Shown: positions 24,601 to 35,665, numbered from the stretch's first letter. The stretch is DNA of 64,000 bases from Mesostigma viride (GCA_009746045.1 RPFO01000034.1:1521786-1585785); one strand, 5' to 3'. Notes: generated from the letters alone by a model not told the origin. Translations and numbers: made by a program.

Positions 24601-26930
24601 GCGGGAGATGTATTCCGGCGTGCACAAAGTTCATCAGGTGTTGGCGAAGCAGCAGAGCATGTGGGAAGGCGGGATGCGCGGTTGGTGGGGCTCGGCAGTG
24701 GAACTTTGATGGCAATTTGCAGTCACATAGCTCGTAAGGGGTGATGAGGTAGTGTGACACCAGGCTCGCGTTGGAGTTGTTTGTTTGCTGTTCGACTTGG
24801 ATGGCGGGTAGGGCGGCCTGCACAGCAGCGTGGCTAGGGCGGCCTGCACAACGGCGCGTCTTCTTGGAAAACCCTGCGTGCGCTTCTTGCTGCTTGCTGC
24901 ACGACAATTGCATCATCACAGTCGTCTGCTGCCGCGGGACACGTGTGCCTGCAATCAAACCGCGGTGTGAGAATGGTCGTGGGAGCGTCCGTGCGCGAGC
25001 ATCCTTTGCGCTTGTCCATCTGCAAAGCGAGGCTGCACTAGGTAACCCGCTCAGGTCTACAATCTCCAAGCGTGTTAACAAAGCGTTTTGGCCATGGTTT
25101 TCATGTTTGGGGCGTTTGCCTCCGGGTGTTATGGAAAAGTAGAGTGTTGAGGTCTCAAGCTTCAGAGTGTCATAGAGACTTCCGGGCTGATGGCAATGCA
25201 CGGTATTATTTTCTTCCTAGTACATGTTCTTTAGTGTTAAAGATGATAACAAGTAAACTATGTGTGCATCCATAAGTGGTTTGAGAAACTTGATCTCAGG
25301 AGGTTGGAAAAACTGGTAGCTGATGCCCGTGTCCATTAAAAAAAATAAATCCAATATTTATCTTTGTGCGAGGCTAAAACGTGTTGGTTCAGAAACCTAA
25401 TGGGACAGATTTTAAAAATCTGTGCAGTGTTGCTAGTGGGAAAAAAGGTCATTTGTATACAATTTTTTGTCTTGTGCACAGCATGTGGCTGTGGTGCGTG
25501 AACCAGCAAAGAAACCATGATGTTATGTGCCAGCCGTATTGAAGAAAGAGCAGTGTGGAAGTGGATGCTTGCTAGGGCAGGTGCATGTCGCAAAACCCTG
25601 TTTGTGCTGGTATGCATGCATGCTCAGCCAAACGGTTTGCAGAGCGCGGGTGGCACCCTGGGTGCTGCGCGGTTCCGGAGGGATCGACGCGGTGGGTGGG
25701 AACATCGCATGCATCAACTGGACCAGGCCGGCACGCAACGCGGACGATTGGGAGGGATGTTGGTGGGCGAAGAGATACAAAGGGTGGTGCGGAGAACGGA
25801 GAACACAGGGCGTGGATGTGCTTTGGTGCTACATCGCTGGTTCTTACGCATCATGATCTATGTCTAAGGATCTAAGGATAGCGATGACTTGGTTTTTCCA
25901 GATGCAGTGTCCCTGGAGTCGACAATTGGGCTTACCAAAAAAAAAAAAAAAATCCAGCCAGCTTGTCTCTTGCAGTTCTCCCGGTCTAGTCTATCCAAAC
26001 ACGTTGGTTTTGCCTGTGCGGCATCGTAAGCGACCGTGGTTGGGTGCGACAAACCTGTGTGGATGCCCGTTGCGAGGTTGCGTGGGTTCGGTGCTGGCTA
26101 CTTGCAGTGGCGCTGTGGGAACAGCAGGGAGGCAAAGGAAGAGGACCTGGACGTGCAGCAAAGACCCACAAAAGTGGTTGGTGACGCTGGCGTCAGAGAG
26201 ATGCGGCTGATGTTGGTGTGCGCAAGTGCAGAGGAGCAGCAACACAGATGGAGGCGTGGCTGGATGGAGGCATGGTGGGAGGGGCAGAGAAGAGCGGGCG
26301 GTTGCTAGTGTTGAACTTGATGCGGAGTGGGGTCGATGGGAAATACCAAGCGGGAGATGTATTCCGGCGTGCACAAAGTTCATCAGGTGTTGGCGAAGCA
26401 GCAGAGCATGTGGGAAGGCGGGATGCGCGGTTGGTGGGGCTCGGCAGTGGAACTTTGATGGCAATTTGCAGTCACATAGCTCGTAAGGGGTGATGAGGTA
26501 GTGTGACACCAGGCTCGCGTTGGAGTTGTTTGTTTGCTGTTCGACATGGATGGCGGGTAGGGCGGCCTGCACAGCAGCGTGGCTAGGGCGGACCGCACAA
26601 CGGCGCGTCTTCTTGGAAAACCCTGCGTGCGCTTCTTGCTGCTTGCTGCACGACAATCGCATAATCACAGTCGTCTGCTGCCGAGGGACACGCGTGCTTG
26701 CAATCGAACCGCGGTGTGAGAATGGTCGTGGGAGCGTCCGTGCGCGAGCATCCTTTGCGCTTGTCCATCTGCAAAGCGAGGCTGCACTAGGTAACCCGCT
26801 CAGGTCTACAATCTCCAAGCGTGTTAACAAAGCGTTTTGGCCATGGTTTTCATGTTTGGGGCGTTTGCCTCCGGGTGTTATGGAGGAGTAGCGTGTTGAG
26901 GTCTCAAGCTTCAGAGTATCATATAGACTT
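18600..26930 (+). repeat. Homogeneous core of the satellite, five units
   Basis: The anchor TGTCGCAAAACC occurs at 18,628, 20,373, 22,107, 23,852 and 25,586, giving successive spacings of 1,745, 1,734, 1,745 and 1,734 bp. Units are nearly identical, differing by point changes and A-run lengths. Units 1, 3 and 5 carry GGATCTAAGGAT and GATCGACGCGG; units 2 and 4 carry a single GGAT and GATTGGCGCGG. The array therefore alternates two subtypes. Long minus-strand frames (279-319 codons) run through each unit but look compositional. Confidence 0.93.
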
Positions 26931-27119
26931 CCGGCACTTCTGTTATGTCCTTACTTGTCCATGTTCTTTGTCAACGAAGTGTTAGAGAACAGAACAAGTA
27001 AATTACTTTGTGTGCATTTATAAGTGGGTGAAGGAAATTGATTTCAGTAATTTGTTGTTGCTGGCAGGTGATGCCTGTGATCAATTTTAAAATTAATTTT
27101 ATCATTTTCTTTTAAAAAT

Positions 27120-27148
<29 letters not shown>
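27120..27148. repeat. Poly-C tract
   Basis: A run of about 29 C residues within A/T-rich DNA, where the fifth satellite unit loses similarity to the others. Such tracts are error-prone in sequencing, so the true length is uncertain. Confidence 0.85.
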
Positions 27149-27151
<3 letters not shown>

Positions 27152-27299
27152 CTCTAAATTCATCTTGCGACTTTTTATTTTGACTTTTTTTAATAATAGG
27201 ACAACGCTTAAACGCTTGGGTTAATTAACCCCATAATCTAATTGATTTTAAAATTTGTGTAGTATTTAAAGAAACTCCCCTTTTACTGTATTACTAGTG

Positions 27300-29350
27300 A
27301 AAGAAAATTTTTTTTTCCCCCCCATTTGCACAGCATGTGCCCATGGTGCTTGTTCCACCCAAAAAACTATGGTACCATGTGCCAGCAATATTGAAGAAAG
27401 GGCAGTGCGGAAGTGGATGCTTGGTAGGGCTGGTGCATGTCGCAAAACCTTGTTTGTGCTGGTATGCATGCATGCTCAGCCAAACGGTTTGCAGAGCGCG
27501 GGTGCCACCCTGGATGCTGCGCGGTTCCGGAGGGATCGACGCGGTGGGTGGGAACATCGCATGCATCAACTGGACCAGGCCGGCACGCAGCGAGGACAAG
27601 TAGGAGGGATGTTGGTGGGCGAAGAGATACAAATGGGGTGCGAATATTGGACAGGGCATCATACCTGGTGGATTACTCAGGTGCTGCTGCGATCTGTGTT
27701 ATGTCACGTTTCAATTCCCTGGGTAGGCATCATCTGCAACATGTATCCAGATTGTGGGTTTCTTGTTGCTTTCCCAAACAATGCCTCCATGGCGGTGAAA
27801 CTGTAGCTGTTGTGTTGTGGTAGGGAAGAAAAGGCACATTGGTCTGCCCGTGTGGCATATCGTGGCGACTGTGGTTGGGTGCGACAAACCTGTGTGGGTG
27901 TTGCGAGGTTGTGCAGATGTCAGCACTGTCCAGTTGCAGCTGCGGTCTGTAGCATCCTGGCATCGTGTACACATGTGTGGATCTGTCATCCCGTCGGAAG
28001 ATTGGCGGTCGGGACTATGACGCGGCTGAATATGACGCAGGCCTTTGGTTGATGAAATGGCATATGTTGGCGGCTCGACTAGAGAGATTGCGGCTTGGAA
28101 AAATCTATGGGACTTGGGAGGGAGGAAAGGAGTCAACAAAACGGGCATCTGCAATTGCATTCAAACGGCAGCAGGCAGGACGGGAGATTGAGGTCAAAGT
28201 AAAGAGCAAGGTCCAGGTGACAAATTTATTATGTTTTCGCCAAGCGGCTTGTAAATGGTTGGGCGTCATGAGTGACATGTGGATGGATTTCAGTCGCAGG
28301 AGCATAGTGAAAATGGTGAGGTGGTCTGAAGACATTTGGTTGGTTATATGCCTGTGAGGGGATGGAAGAACAAAGTCAATACGCTCGTTTGGTCCAGGAG
28401 TGCTGGCTTGAGCGTGGGAGCCGTGCGGTGGTTAGGGCGGCCGGCATGGCAGTGTATCTGCTTGGAAAACCCTGCGTGCGCTTTTTGCCGGTGCTTGCTG
28501 CACGACAATCGCGTCATTGCAGTCCGGCCTCTGCCTTCACACCAGCAAGTGTGCCTACATGAACTCGGGGTGGGGTCGTCATGCTGAGTTGCATGCTGCA
28601 CAAGGGCAAGGGGGCCGCAATCAGCCGATTTTGATACATCTGAGACGAGTCTGCACCATCCTGGGTGGATCTCCTGGCATTCATGCTGTTTCCTGAGCGA
28701 GGGCGCACCGAAAAATCCTTCAGGCTTGTTTCCAGGCAACAGGCAAGTATAATATTAGCTTGTTTTGCCGGTTTCATGGTGTGGGTTAAGAACACCTATA
28801 GCGTATGCCTTTCCCTGACACTAGATACAGCATATGCCCTAATCCTTACCATCTTGGCCTATCAACAGTATTTACTGTGTGATTGTTCTTTAGTTGGATT
28901 TATATCAACATAAAGCTCGTAAACAGTGGTTAAGAGCCTCCAGTAGTTTCTCGTTAAGTAGCTTTATCTGTGTTGTTTATAGCCATTGCACGCCTAATCA
29001 TGTGCGATGGGGTTTGTGTGATATAGCCAAATGGTGGGTGGGTAGAACATATAGATACCCTGTGTATTTGTTGGTAACAGGATGCTTATCTTTCCTGGGA
29101 CGTAATTTTGTGCTTATTCGATGATAGGATTGATCAGGATTGTGGAATGATGTTTGAGAATGTCCGAGTCACATTTAAAGCGATGATGCTGTGTAAGGTG
29201 CTTCTAGGGCAGGTATAGGTTGCAAAGGTGCATGTTGCAAAACCTTGTTGTGCTGGTGTGCATGCATGCTCAGCCATATGGTTGTGTAGAGGGTCAATAG
29301 CTGCCCTTGGCGATTCCTGAGGATGCTGTTCGGCCCAGGTCGGAAAAGCG
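27300..29350 (+). repeat. Right diverged flank of the satellite
   Basis: The first 300 bp (landmark X at 27,438) still match the core closely. Landmark Y near 27,880, Z near 28,436 and a further X near 29,240 are increasingly diverged. No gene is supported here. Confidence 0.75.
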
Positions 29351-29689
29351 CAAGTCGCCCATGTCAGGATTCGTTTGTGTAGGTGTTGTGCATAGGAATC
29401 TGTGAGTGCGAGGATGCAGTAAACTGGGAAGTGGGGTCTAGTCTAGCAAATCTAATTCGCTACTAAAGTAGTTTGTCACCCTCTCGCTAACCTTTTTTTT
29501 TATTTTTGCTGTTTGTGGAAACTTTTTTTTTTCCAAGTTACTGACTTGAAGTTCGGCTTGCACGCGTGATGATGTATTGGGTTTTGGGGCTCATTGCATG
29601 CTGTTTAGGGCATGGTGCTGGGATACACAGTTGGCATTAGCGAACGTCGGGCTGCGAGCAACGGACCACACATTCATCGTGAGGTTATG

Positions 29690-29990
29690 ACCACGCGGGT
29701 GACATGCGCACTACATGGGGACTGCACGGCCACGCGGGTGACATGGGGGCCGCCCGGCCAGGCGCTCGACATGGGGACTGCACGGCCACATGCGCGACAT
29801 GGGGACGGCACGGCTGCATGCTGCTCATGGGGACGGCATGGCCACGCGTGTGACATCGGGGCGGCACGGCCACGTACTCTACATGGGGACGTCACGGCCA
29901 CGCGCACGACATTGGGCGGCACAGCCACGCGCGCCACATGGGGACGGCACGGCCACGCGCTCGACATGGGGACGGCACGCGACTACTGAG
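29690..29990 (+). repeat. GC-rich minisatellite, unit about 27-30 bp
   Basis: About ten degenerate copies of ACATGGGGACGGCACGGCC followed by ACGCG-type variants. The unit length is not constant, so the reading frames through it are incidental. Confidence 0.85.
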
Positions 29991-30189
29991 GGACCAGCGG
30001 CGCTCGTTGGGGGACAAGGTGGCAGTGTGGCGGTCGCAACAAACAAGGATGTGGCATTCACGCGGCTTTTGTCATCGCAGCCTTGTGGACCGTTATGATG
30101 CAGTAAGTAAGAGTCTGGCATGTTCTTAAGCCTCAGACATATAGTCCTTTGCTTGGCTACACATTTCCATCTCCAACAATATATGTCTA

Positions 30190-30765
30190 TTTCTAATGTC
30201 CGCGGCTACACATCCACCTCCATTCATGTCCATCATCCTGAACGACTTGACGTTTCTAATGTCCGCGGCTACACATCCACCTCCATTCATGTCCATCATC
30301 CTGAACGACTCGACATTTCTCATGTCCGCGGCTACACATCCACCTCCATTCATGCCCATCATCCTGAACGACTTGACATTTCTAATGTCCGCGGCTACAC
30401 ATCCACCTCCATTCATGTCCATCATCCTGAACAACTTGACATTTCTAATGATTTCTAATGTCCGCGGCTACACATCCACCTCCATTCATGTCCATCATCC
30501 TGAACGACTTGACATTTCTAATGTCCGCGGCTACACATCCACCTCCATTCATGTCCATCATCCTGAATGACTTGACATTTCTAATGTCCGCGGCTACATA
30601 TCCACCTCCATTCATGTCCATCATCCTGAACGACTTGACATTTCTAATGTCCGCGGCTACACATCCACCTCCATTCATGTCCATCATCCTGAACGACTCG
30701 ACATTTCTAATGTCCGCGGCTACACATCCACCTCCCTTCATGTCCATCATCCTGAACGACCCGAC
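30190..30765 (+). repeat. 63-bp minisatellite, nine copies
   Basis: The unit begins ATGTCCGCGGCTACACATCC and repeats every 63 bp from 30,196 to 30,384, then, after a 10-bp insertion, from 30,458 to 30,710. Copies differ at very few positions. Because 63 is a multiple of three, ORFs stay open (peptide MSAATHPPPFMSIILND on plus; a Met/Gly-rich one on minus). No start context, splice signal or domain supports translation. Confidence 0.92.
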
Positions 30766-30769
30766 AAAC

Positions 30770-31300
30770 GCGGATAGGATAACAGCAGGCTTGAGCTACC
30801 ATGGGCCGGTTTCTTCCAGATTTCTGGCCTGCGCTGGTTGTTTCTTTGATGTGTGTCTCACCTTATACTGTCTGGCGTCAGGGCCTGAATGTTGCTGGTA
30901 TGAAAATCTTTTTTTTTTTTTTTGCCTGTGCCAATGATAGTTGCAGTGCAGCGAATTAAGTAATTAATTGACATGTAACTGTGTCACGTGTGGTGAAGAT
31001 TGGCATGTAAATCAGTGGGTTATGCCTGTTTGGATTACTGATGCATTGTGCACGATTGCTTTCGTGTACCTGATTATCTGGTCTCCTGGCAGGTGAAGGT
31101 CATGCTGGCATCCGGCGCGGTGGATTAACAAAGATTTGTCCAGGGCATATGTACTATGGGCCTTCATCACCAGGGGCTCAATGAAGCATCAGCTGGTTGC
31201 TGTTGCTTGCAATTTGGAGTTACCGGCCAAGTTCTGTTCAAGATTGTGTTGCAAAAGCCACCATGAGAGCAGCTACTGACTTGGGTGCCTAGTAATATCC
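30770..31300. other. No gene seen
   Basis: Intergenic DNA with a T run near 30,908 and short ORFs only. Confidence 0.45.
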
Positions 31301-31304
31301 ATCC

Positions 31305-31601
31305 TTAGGTTTTCCCCTGGGCTAGCCAGGTTTTCCCTAAGGCAAGCAGTGAGCTGGCTCTGATCCAATCTCCATGGTGGCTTTGTACATTTGCGGATTT
31401 GATGTATATCTGCAATGATAATTGAAATATAACATTTGAGCGTTGTACTCTGGACATTGCAGAACATTTGGCATGCACTTCACGAAATGATTCAGGACGG
31501 TCCCAAATTTTGTCACTCCAAAAAATTCGCGCCGACGGTACTTCCGGACCGTGAATTAAATGGTGGTGCACAATGCGAGCACCTCTGGCGGAGGTGGCCA
31601 T
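31305..31601 (-). CDS. Unknown fragment related to element A at 44.3 kb
   Basis: A 99-codon minus-strand frame beginning ATG at 31,601. Its first residues, MATSARGARIVH, match MATSARGARTVH in the plus-strand frame at 44,329, and similarity continues weakly to an F-[FW]-x-[AS]-D-x-I motif. DNA similarity is visible over about 100 bp. The protein family is not recognised. It sits beside a TTAA-repeat LINE tail. It may be a first exon of a small host family or a remnant of the element seen after 42.9 kb. Confidence 0.35.
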   Translation of the reverse strand: MATSARGARIVHHHLIHGPEVPSARIFWSDKIWDRPESFREVHAKCSAMSRVQRSNVIFQLSLQIYIKSANVQSHHGDWIRASSLLALGKTWLAQGKT

Positions 31602-31699
31602 TAATTAATTAATTAATTAATTAATTAGGAACATAACTCCTATTGTCCTATTGTCCTATTGTCCTATTGGAGACGTCCGTCCTATTGTCAGCAAAATTT

Positions 31700-31740
31700 G
31701 GTGCGAGAGGTCCCCAGTTCGATTCAGGTCGGATTCATTT
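31700..31740 (+). other. tRNA-like B-box sequence, possible SINE head
   Basis: CAGTTCGATTCAGG resembles a pol III B box (GGTTCGANTCC). No convincing A box or cloverleaf is seen, so this is not called a tRNA. Confidence 0.2.
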
Positions 31741-31814
31741 GTAGATCGCGTTTTCCGCGTTTTCCGCGGCCCGGCACTGAACGCAAAGGTTTTCACCTTT
31801 GCGGAGTGTCTGAT

Positions 31815-31935
31815 CAGAATAACTCCGTTGGGAGTAAATGTAGCACATATCCCAGAGAGGGGCATATGGCTTTTAATACATTCTAAGCTACTTCCTGCAA
31901 GGGTGGCAATGTAAACGACACTTGCTCGAGGTGCA
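31815..31935 (-). repeat. Dispersed repeat, minus copy
   Basis: The reverse complement closely matches 39,290-39,410, including GGAAGTAGCTTAGAATGTAT and a CTCCCAACGGAGT end. The type is unknown: possibly a SINE or the 3' end of a LINE family. It abuts the truncated LINE that follows. Confidence 0.75.
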
Positions 31936-31939
31936 CCAG

Positions 31940-33235
31940 GGCACCTGCACCCCCATGATCAATCAAGCTGTACCCAGCGAAGGGGGAGCCTGTCATGGTG
32001 GGGGAAGATCGGCGTGGCTATACACAAGCTGCCCACTGCAGACCGGCGTCTGGCAGGGTTGCGTCCTGTCGCCGTACCTGTTTATTATTGTAGTGGATTA
32101 TGTTATGCGCCAGGCACGTGCTCGCTTTGCTAGCATTGCAGGCCGTGCCCCTGGCCTAGCGATCACGAACGAGCTTGGGGAAGGGGGGCCGACTAACAAG
32201 CAGAATTTACTAGCTGACCTCATTTATGCCGACGACATCACGCTCATCGAGAAGCCGGAGTCTGCCCAACTTTGGCTGGACTGCCTGGCGCTCGAGGCTC
32301 GGGCGGTTGGTCTAGAAATCAGCCCCAAAACGGAGGCCCTGGCCCTCGGCATGGCAGGGCCCCCACCCACACTCCGCCTCTTAGACGATGCCGAGGTCAA
32401 CTACCCTACTTCAGGCCGCTTCAAGCTGCTCGGCAGTTGGCTTCCCGACTGCGAGGACGACATGACGACACGGATCGGCATGGCGTGGGCGCACCTCCAT
32501 GACCACCGCCGCTGGTGGAGCAACCCCGCCCTACCCCGGATCGTCAAGCGTGACCTCTTCAAGGTCGTCATTCTGACGATCCTGACCTACGGCGCCGAGA
32601 CGTGGACACTGATGCAGGAGCTGGAGCAACGACTCGACGGCGCCGTCACCAAGATGCTGCGCAAGGCCCTTAACATCCCCTTTGGTTTGCACATTAGTAA
32701 TGAGGATTTGTACGCTGATTTGCCCTATGTTTCCCACATTATTAGGCACAGGCGCCTGGGCCTAGCCGGGCACCTGGCCCGCACAGATCAGGTAGATACA
32801 TCAGATAGACTAGCTGGCACCAAGCCCGCCCAGCCTGGGCGATATGTCCTCACCTGGCGTGCCCCCGGCCGCGCGCGGCAGGGCCGCCACCCGTGGACTT
32901 TTCGTGATAGACTCGGCATGGACATGTGCTACACTAGACGTGACGGGCTCACCCCCGGGCAGCCTCCTGGTTTGTCTGTAATATGGAGGCAGATGGTGCG
33001 CAAGGATAGATGGCAAGTAGTGATGAAGGAGACCACCCCCAAGCCTGTGGGGGCTCCGCGTGTGACCAAGTATGGCATTCATAGCGATTCGGGCCGCGGT
33101 GCCCACACCCCTGTAACTAGGACCTAGATAGCTTATACCATCCATTCCATCCCCTGTTCCGCTCCCACTGAGGGCTTATGCTCACGTGACGCAGTCACGT
33201 GTCTATTAATTAATTAATTAATTAATTAATACACA
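31940..33235 (+). pseudogene. 5'-truncated LINE reverse transcriptase, family 1
   Basis: The frame is open to 33,127 but has no natural start: the ORF opens at a TTG inside a neighbouring repeat. It contains the palm motif GVWQGCVLSPYLFIIVVDYV and the catalytic box YADD (32,225-32,236). It then has the LINE thumb and connection (LTYGAETWTL), the RRLGLAGHLARTDQVD motif and a C-terminal tail. The first catalytic Asp motif and everything upstream (endonuclease, ORF1) are missing, as expected from incomplete reverse transcription. A 3' UTR runs to an ATTA-repeat tail at 33,208-33,235. It is non-autonomous. Confidence 0.85.
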
Positions 33236-33309
33236 AGCTAGGCATGGCTTCTCATCAGAGAGTGGCTCTCTGCATAGGCAGGGCTGAGCGCTAATTCAGC
33301 ATCCATGGG

Positions 33310-33430
33310 GGGTGCCAATGTAGATAGATTAGACCGGTAGGAATGTTTGCACCCATCCACCCATCCATCGGGGTTAATGCTCCGTGACTCCCCAACGGGA
33401 GCACGAGTCTAATTAATTAATTAATTAATG
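33310..33430 (+). repeat. LINE family 2 3'-UTR fragment, plus
   Basis: Nearly identical to 41,897-42,005, the 3' end of the LINE inserted at 40,543. It includes GTAGATAGATTAGACCGGTA, CCCATCCATCGGGG, AATGCTCCGTGACTCC and the AATT tail. It is extremely 5'-truncated. Confidence 0.85.
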
Positions 33431-33439
33431 GGGGGTGCA

Positions 33440-34170
33440 TTATAATAATTAACTAATTAGACACGTGCTCCCGTTGGGGAGTCACGGAGCATTATCCCCG
33501 ATGGATGGATTAAAAAATTAAATTAAATTATAACATGCCTCCGTGGGGAGGTCATGTAGCACATATTCCATGATGGATGGGGTGGAGGAAGCCGCGTGAT
33601 CGAACTATCCTAACTCTAAGCTATCTAGAAAATCCTAACTGCACTACTCATCAAAACGCCTCCTCCGCTTGGGGGGAGGTGGCTTGCCCACAGGGTCGGG
33701 CGTGTGTGCCTTGACAATCTTCTTCCACCGCGTCTTGTCCTGCATGGCAGTCCAAAGACGGGAGAGAGAGTGGATGCGATGGATGGATGGATGGGTGCAA
33801 ACAGTCATACCGGTCTAATCTATGTATCAGCTACCTACAACATCTATCTTACAGCATCCCTAACTACAACATCTATCTAAACAGCATCACGCTACCCTAG
33901 GGGAGCTGTCTGGCGTGCCTCCCGCGGGTTTGCACACGCGGGCGCTTCCCCACAGGGGGGGGCTCGTTGTCCTCTATGACCTGGGCCCACTTGGCCTTGT
34001 CCATCATCTTCTTCCAAATCACGGAGAGGCCTAGGCCCCCCATGTCCTCTACTAGCTGTTCTTTGAAGGTGCGGGCCTTGCGGCGTCTAACATCACGGGG
34101 CCCGGCCCAAGTCAGGAGATGCCGGCCAGGCTGAGCTGGTCGCAGTCCCGCGGGGGAGGGGTCCATTATA
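33440..34170 (-). pseudogene. LINE family 2 3' end, minus, interrupted
   Basis: 33,897-34,166 encodes the same C-terminus as the LINE at 40,543 (AGLRPAQPGRHLLTWAG ... VIWKKMMDKAKWAQVIEDNE). Its 3' UTR continues to CCATCCATCCATC near 33,780, is interrupted by another LINE (33,530-33,775), then resumes CCATCCATCGGGG to the TTAATT tail near 33,440. The reverse transcriptase domain is absent. ORF1 of probably the same element lies at 34,276-35,665, so this copy appears internally deleted. Confidence 0.75.
33530..33775 (-). mobile_element. Nested 5'-truncated LINE 3' end, family 3
   Basis: On the minus strand this matches 38,690-38,940: a short coding end with LLWTAMQ and VKAHTP-type residues, a stop after a GRRRFDE-type peptide, then TTAGGATTTTCTAGATAGCTTA and a TTATAATTTAATTT tail. 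It is flanked on both sides by CCATCCATC, consistent with insertion into the CCAT repeat of the family 2 3' UTR with target-site duplication. Confidence 0.75.
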
Positions 34171-34275
34171 GGCAGGGCGTAGCTAAATTTGTAAGTGCAT
34201 CATCCATGGCCATTATGGGCGCACATGCGCTGGGGCCGCGTGGTAGGCTATAAGCCTTACTAATCTACACTGCTG

Positions 34276-35665
34276 CTATATTATACCTAGACTGGGGGTG
34301 CCTGCCAAGGCTTGTGGTCGACGTGGATGACGTCCCCCCTCCAGTATACCGGTTTCCCCCCTGCGCTTTGCCGGCCGTATCTGGAGGTAGGTCGGCCATA
34401 GCTCGCGTCTCCGTTGTTGCTGGGCCAGGGTCAGGTCGTCGTCCAGCGTGAAGTGAGTCCTCGAGAGCTTTTTGCGGTTTTTAAGAAACAACACCTTGTC
34501 CGCCACGTACTTAAAGGTGAGGAGCCCGCCGCACGGGTGCCGGGCCAGCCTTACCCCGCGCGCGGGGGAGGCGAACAGCCGACATGCTCAGCTCACCAGT
34601 AATCTAGAACAGTAACAATTGCAAGAAAGCTTAATTAAATGCCGCAAGAAGAGTCGTCGAGTCCTCACCTGCCGGCTGGTCGAAGTTCTTGACTATGACG
34701 TTGTGGCTGCGCTGGGCGCGGTCGGCCTCCTCGCGGAGGTCGAGGGCTTGCTGTTTAAGCTGTGCCGCGATGGTGGAGGTGGTGGAGGTGGCGTGGTGCT
34801 TGAGCAGGTCCGCCCATGTCTGGGTGGGAGGCCGGGCGTCGCCGCTTGGGCCAGCAGAGGCCGGCTGGGCAGCGATATCCTTCACCGACTGGGCGGTGAT
34901 GCCGGCGGTGTTCTGCAGGCATTCGATTGCTGATGGCGTTGTCCTGGAGACGCTGGTCGATGGCGAGGAGAGTGGGCTTTGATGTCGGCGGTGGAGGTGG
35001 AGGTGGCCGGCAGTGGAGGTGGAGGCGAGGAGCCTGGTGGAGGTGGAGGTGACGGTGGTGGAAATGTGAGGGAGCTCAGCAGCCAGCGTGCCGCCCATTG
35101 CCGCCACATCTGCGGCAAGGGGGGTCACGTGCTGCTGGAAGGCTTCCGTGAGGATGGAGCGGTATGTGGCGGCTGCGGAGATGGTGGGGGCCCAGATCTC
35201 GCCGTCAGACTTCGTGAGGAGTGAGCAGAGAATCAGGTGCTGAAGGTCAGGCCAGTTGTAGTGGAGGCCCGTCAGCAGCAGATTTCGGCTTTGAAGCCTG
35301 CGGCCATCTGGCTCGAGAAGACGATTGATGCTGTGAAGGTGGAGGCACCGCTCAAGGAGCGAGGTGTAATCCCCATAAAAAATGCACTCCAGAGCAGTGC
35401 ACGGGGCAATGTTGTACCAGTCGTAATCGTCGACAGTGAAGGTTTTGAGCTTGAAACGCGGTTCGCGTGGAAAGGATGAGCGGCTGCGTTTAGGGTCTGG
35501 CGATGCCGATGGCGAGGCTGCGGAGGAGTGAACCACTAACGCTTGGCTAGGGTCACCGTGGCCTGCGAGGCCGGGAGGCGAAGCTGCAGCCGGAGCTGCA
35601 GGCGCATTTGCTTGGCTCATCGCAGCTTCCAAACTGCGATTCGTCGAGTTGTGTTTGCTCGACAT
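34276..35665 (-). CDS. LINE ORF1 nucleic-acid-binding protein, probable intron
   Basis: From the ATG at 35,665 the first segment ends at a GTGAGG donor (exon end 34,669). An 82-nt intron (34,668-34,587) ends GCTGAG, and the second segment (34,586-34,276) continues in matching phase, for 435 residues. The middle contains a coiled-coil-like LKQQALDLREEADRAQRSHN followed by VIVKNFD, the layout of LINE ORF1 (coiled coil, then an RRM-like or transposase-22-like domain). The second segment, with KVLFLKNRKKL and DDDLTLAQQQRRRELWP, matches the C-terminal domain of that family. The Ala/Ser/Pro-rich N-terminus is typical. A frameshift rather than an intron is the alternative. ORF2 downstream is reduced to its C-terminus. 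Confidence 0.6.

Noticed and set aside
19029-26830. Minus-strand ORFs of 279-319 codons in every satellite unit
   Set aside because: Conserved only because units are nearly identical; composition is Ser/Pro/His-rich, length changes with single indels between units, and diverged flank units do not keep the frame.
31700-31740. tRNA gene
   Set aside because: Only a B-box-like sequence; no A box or cloverleaf.
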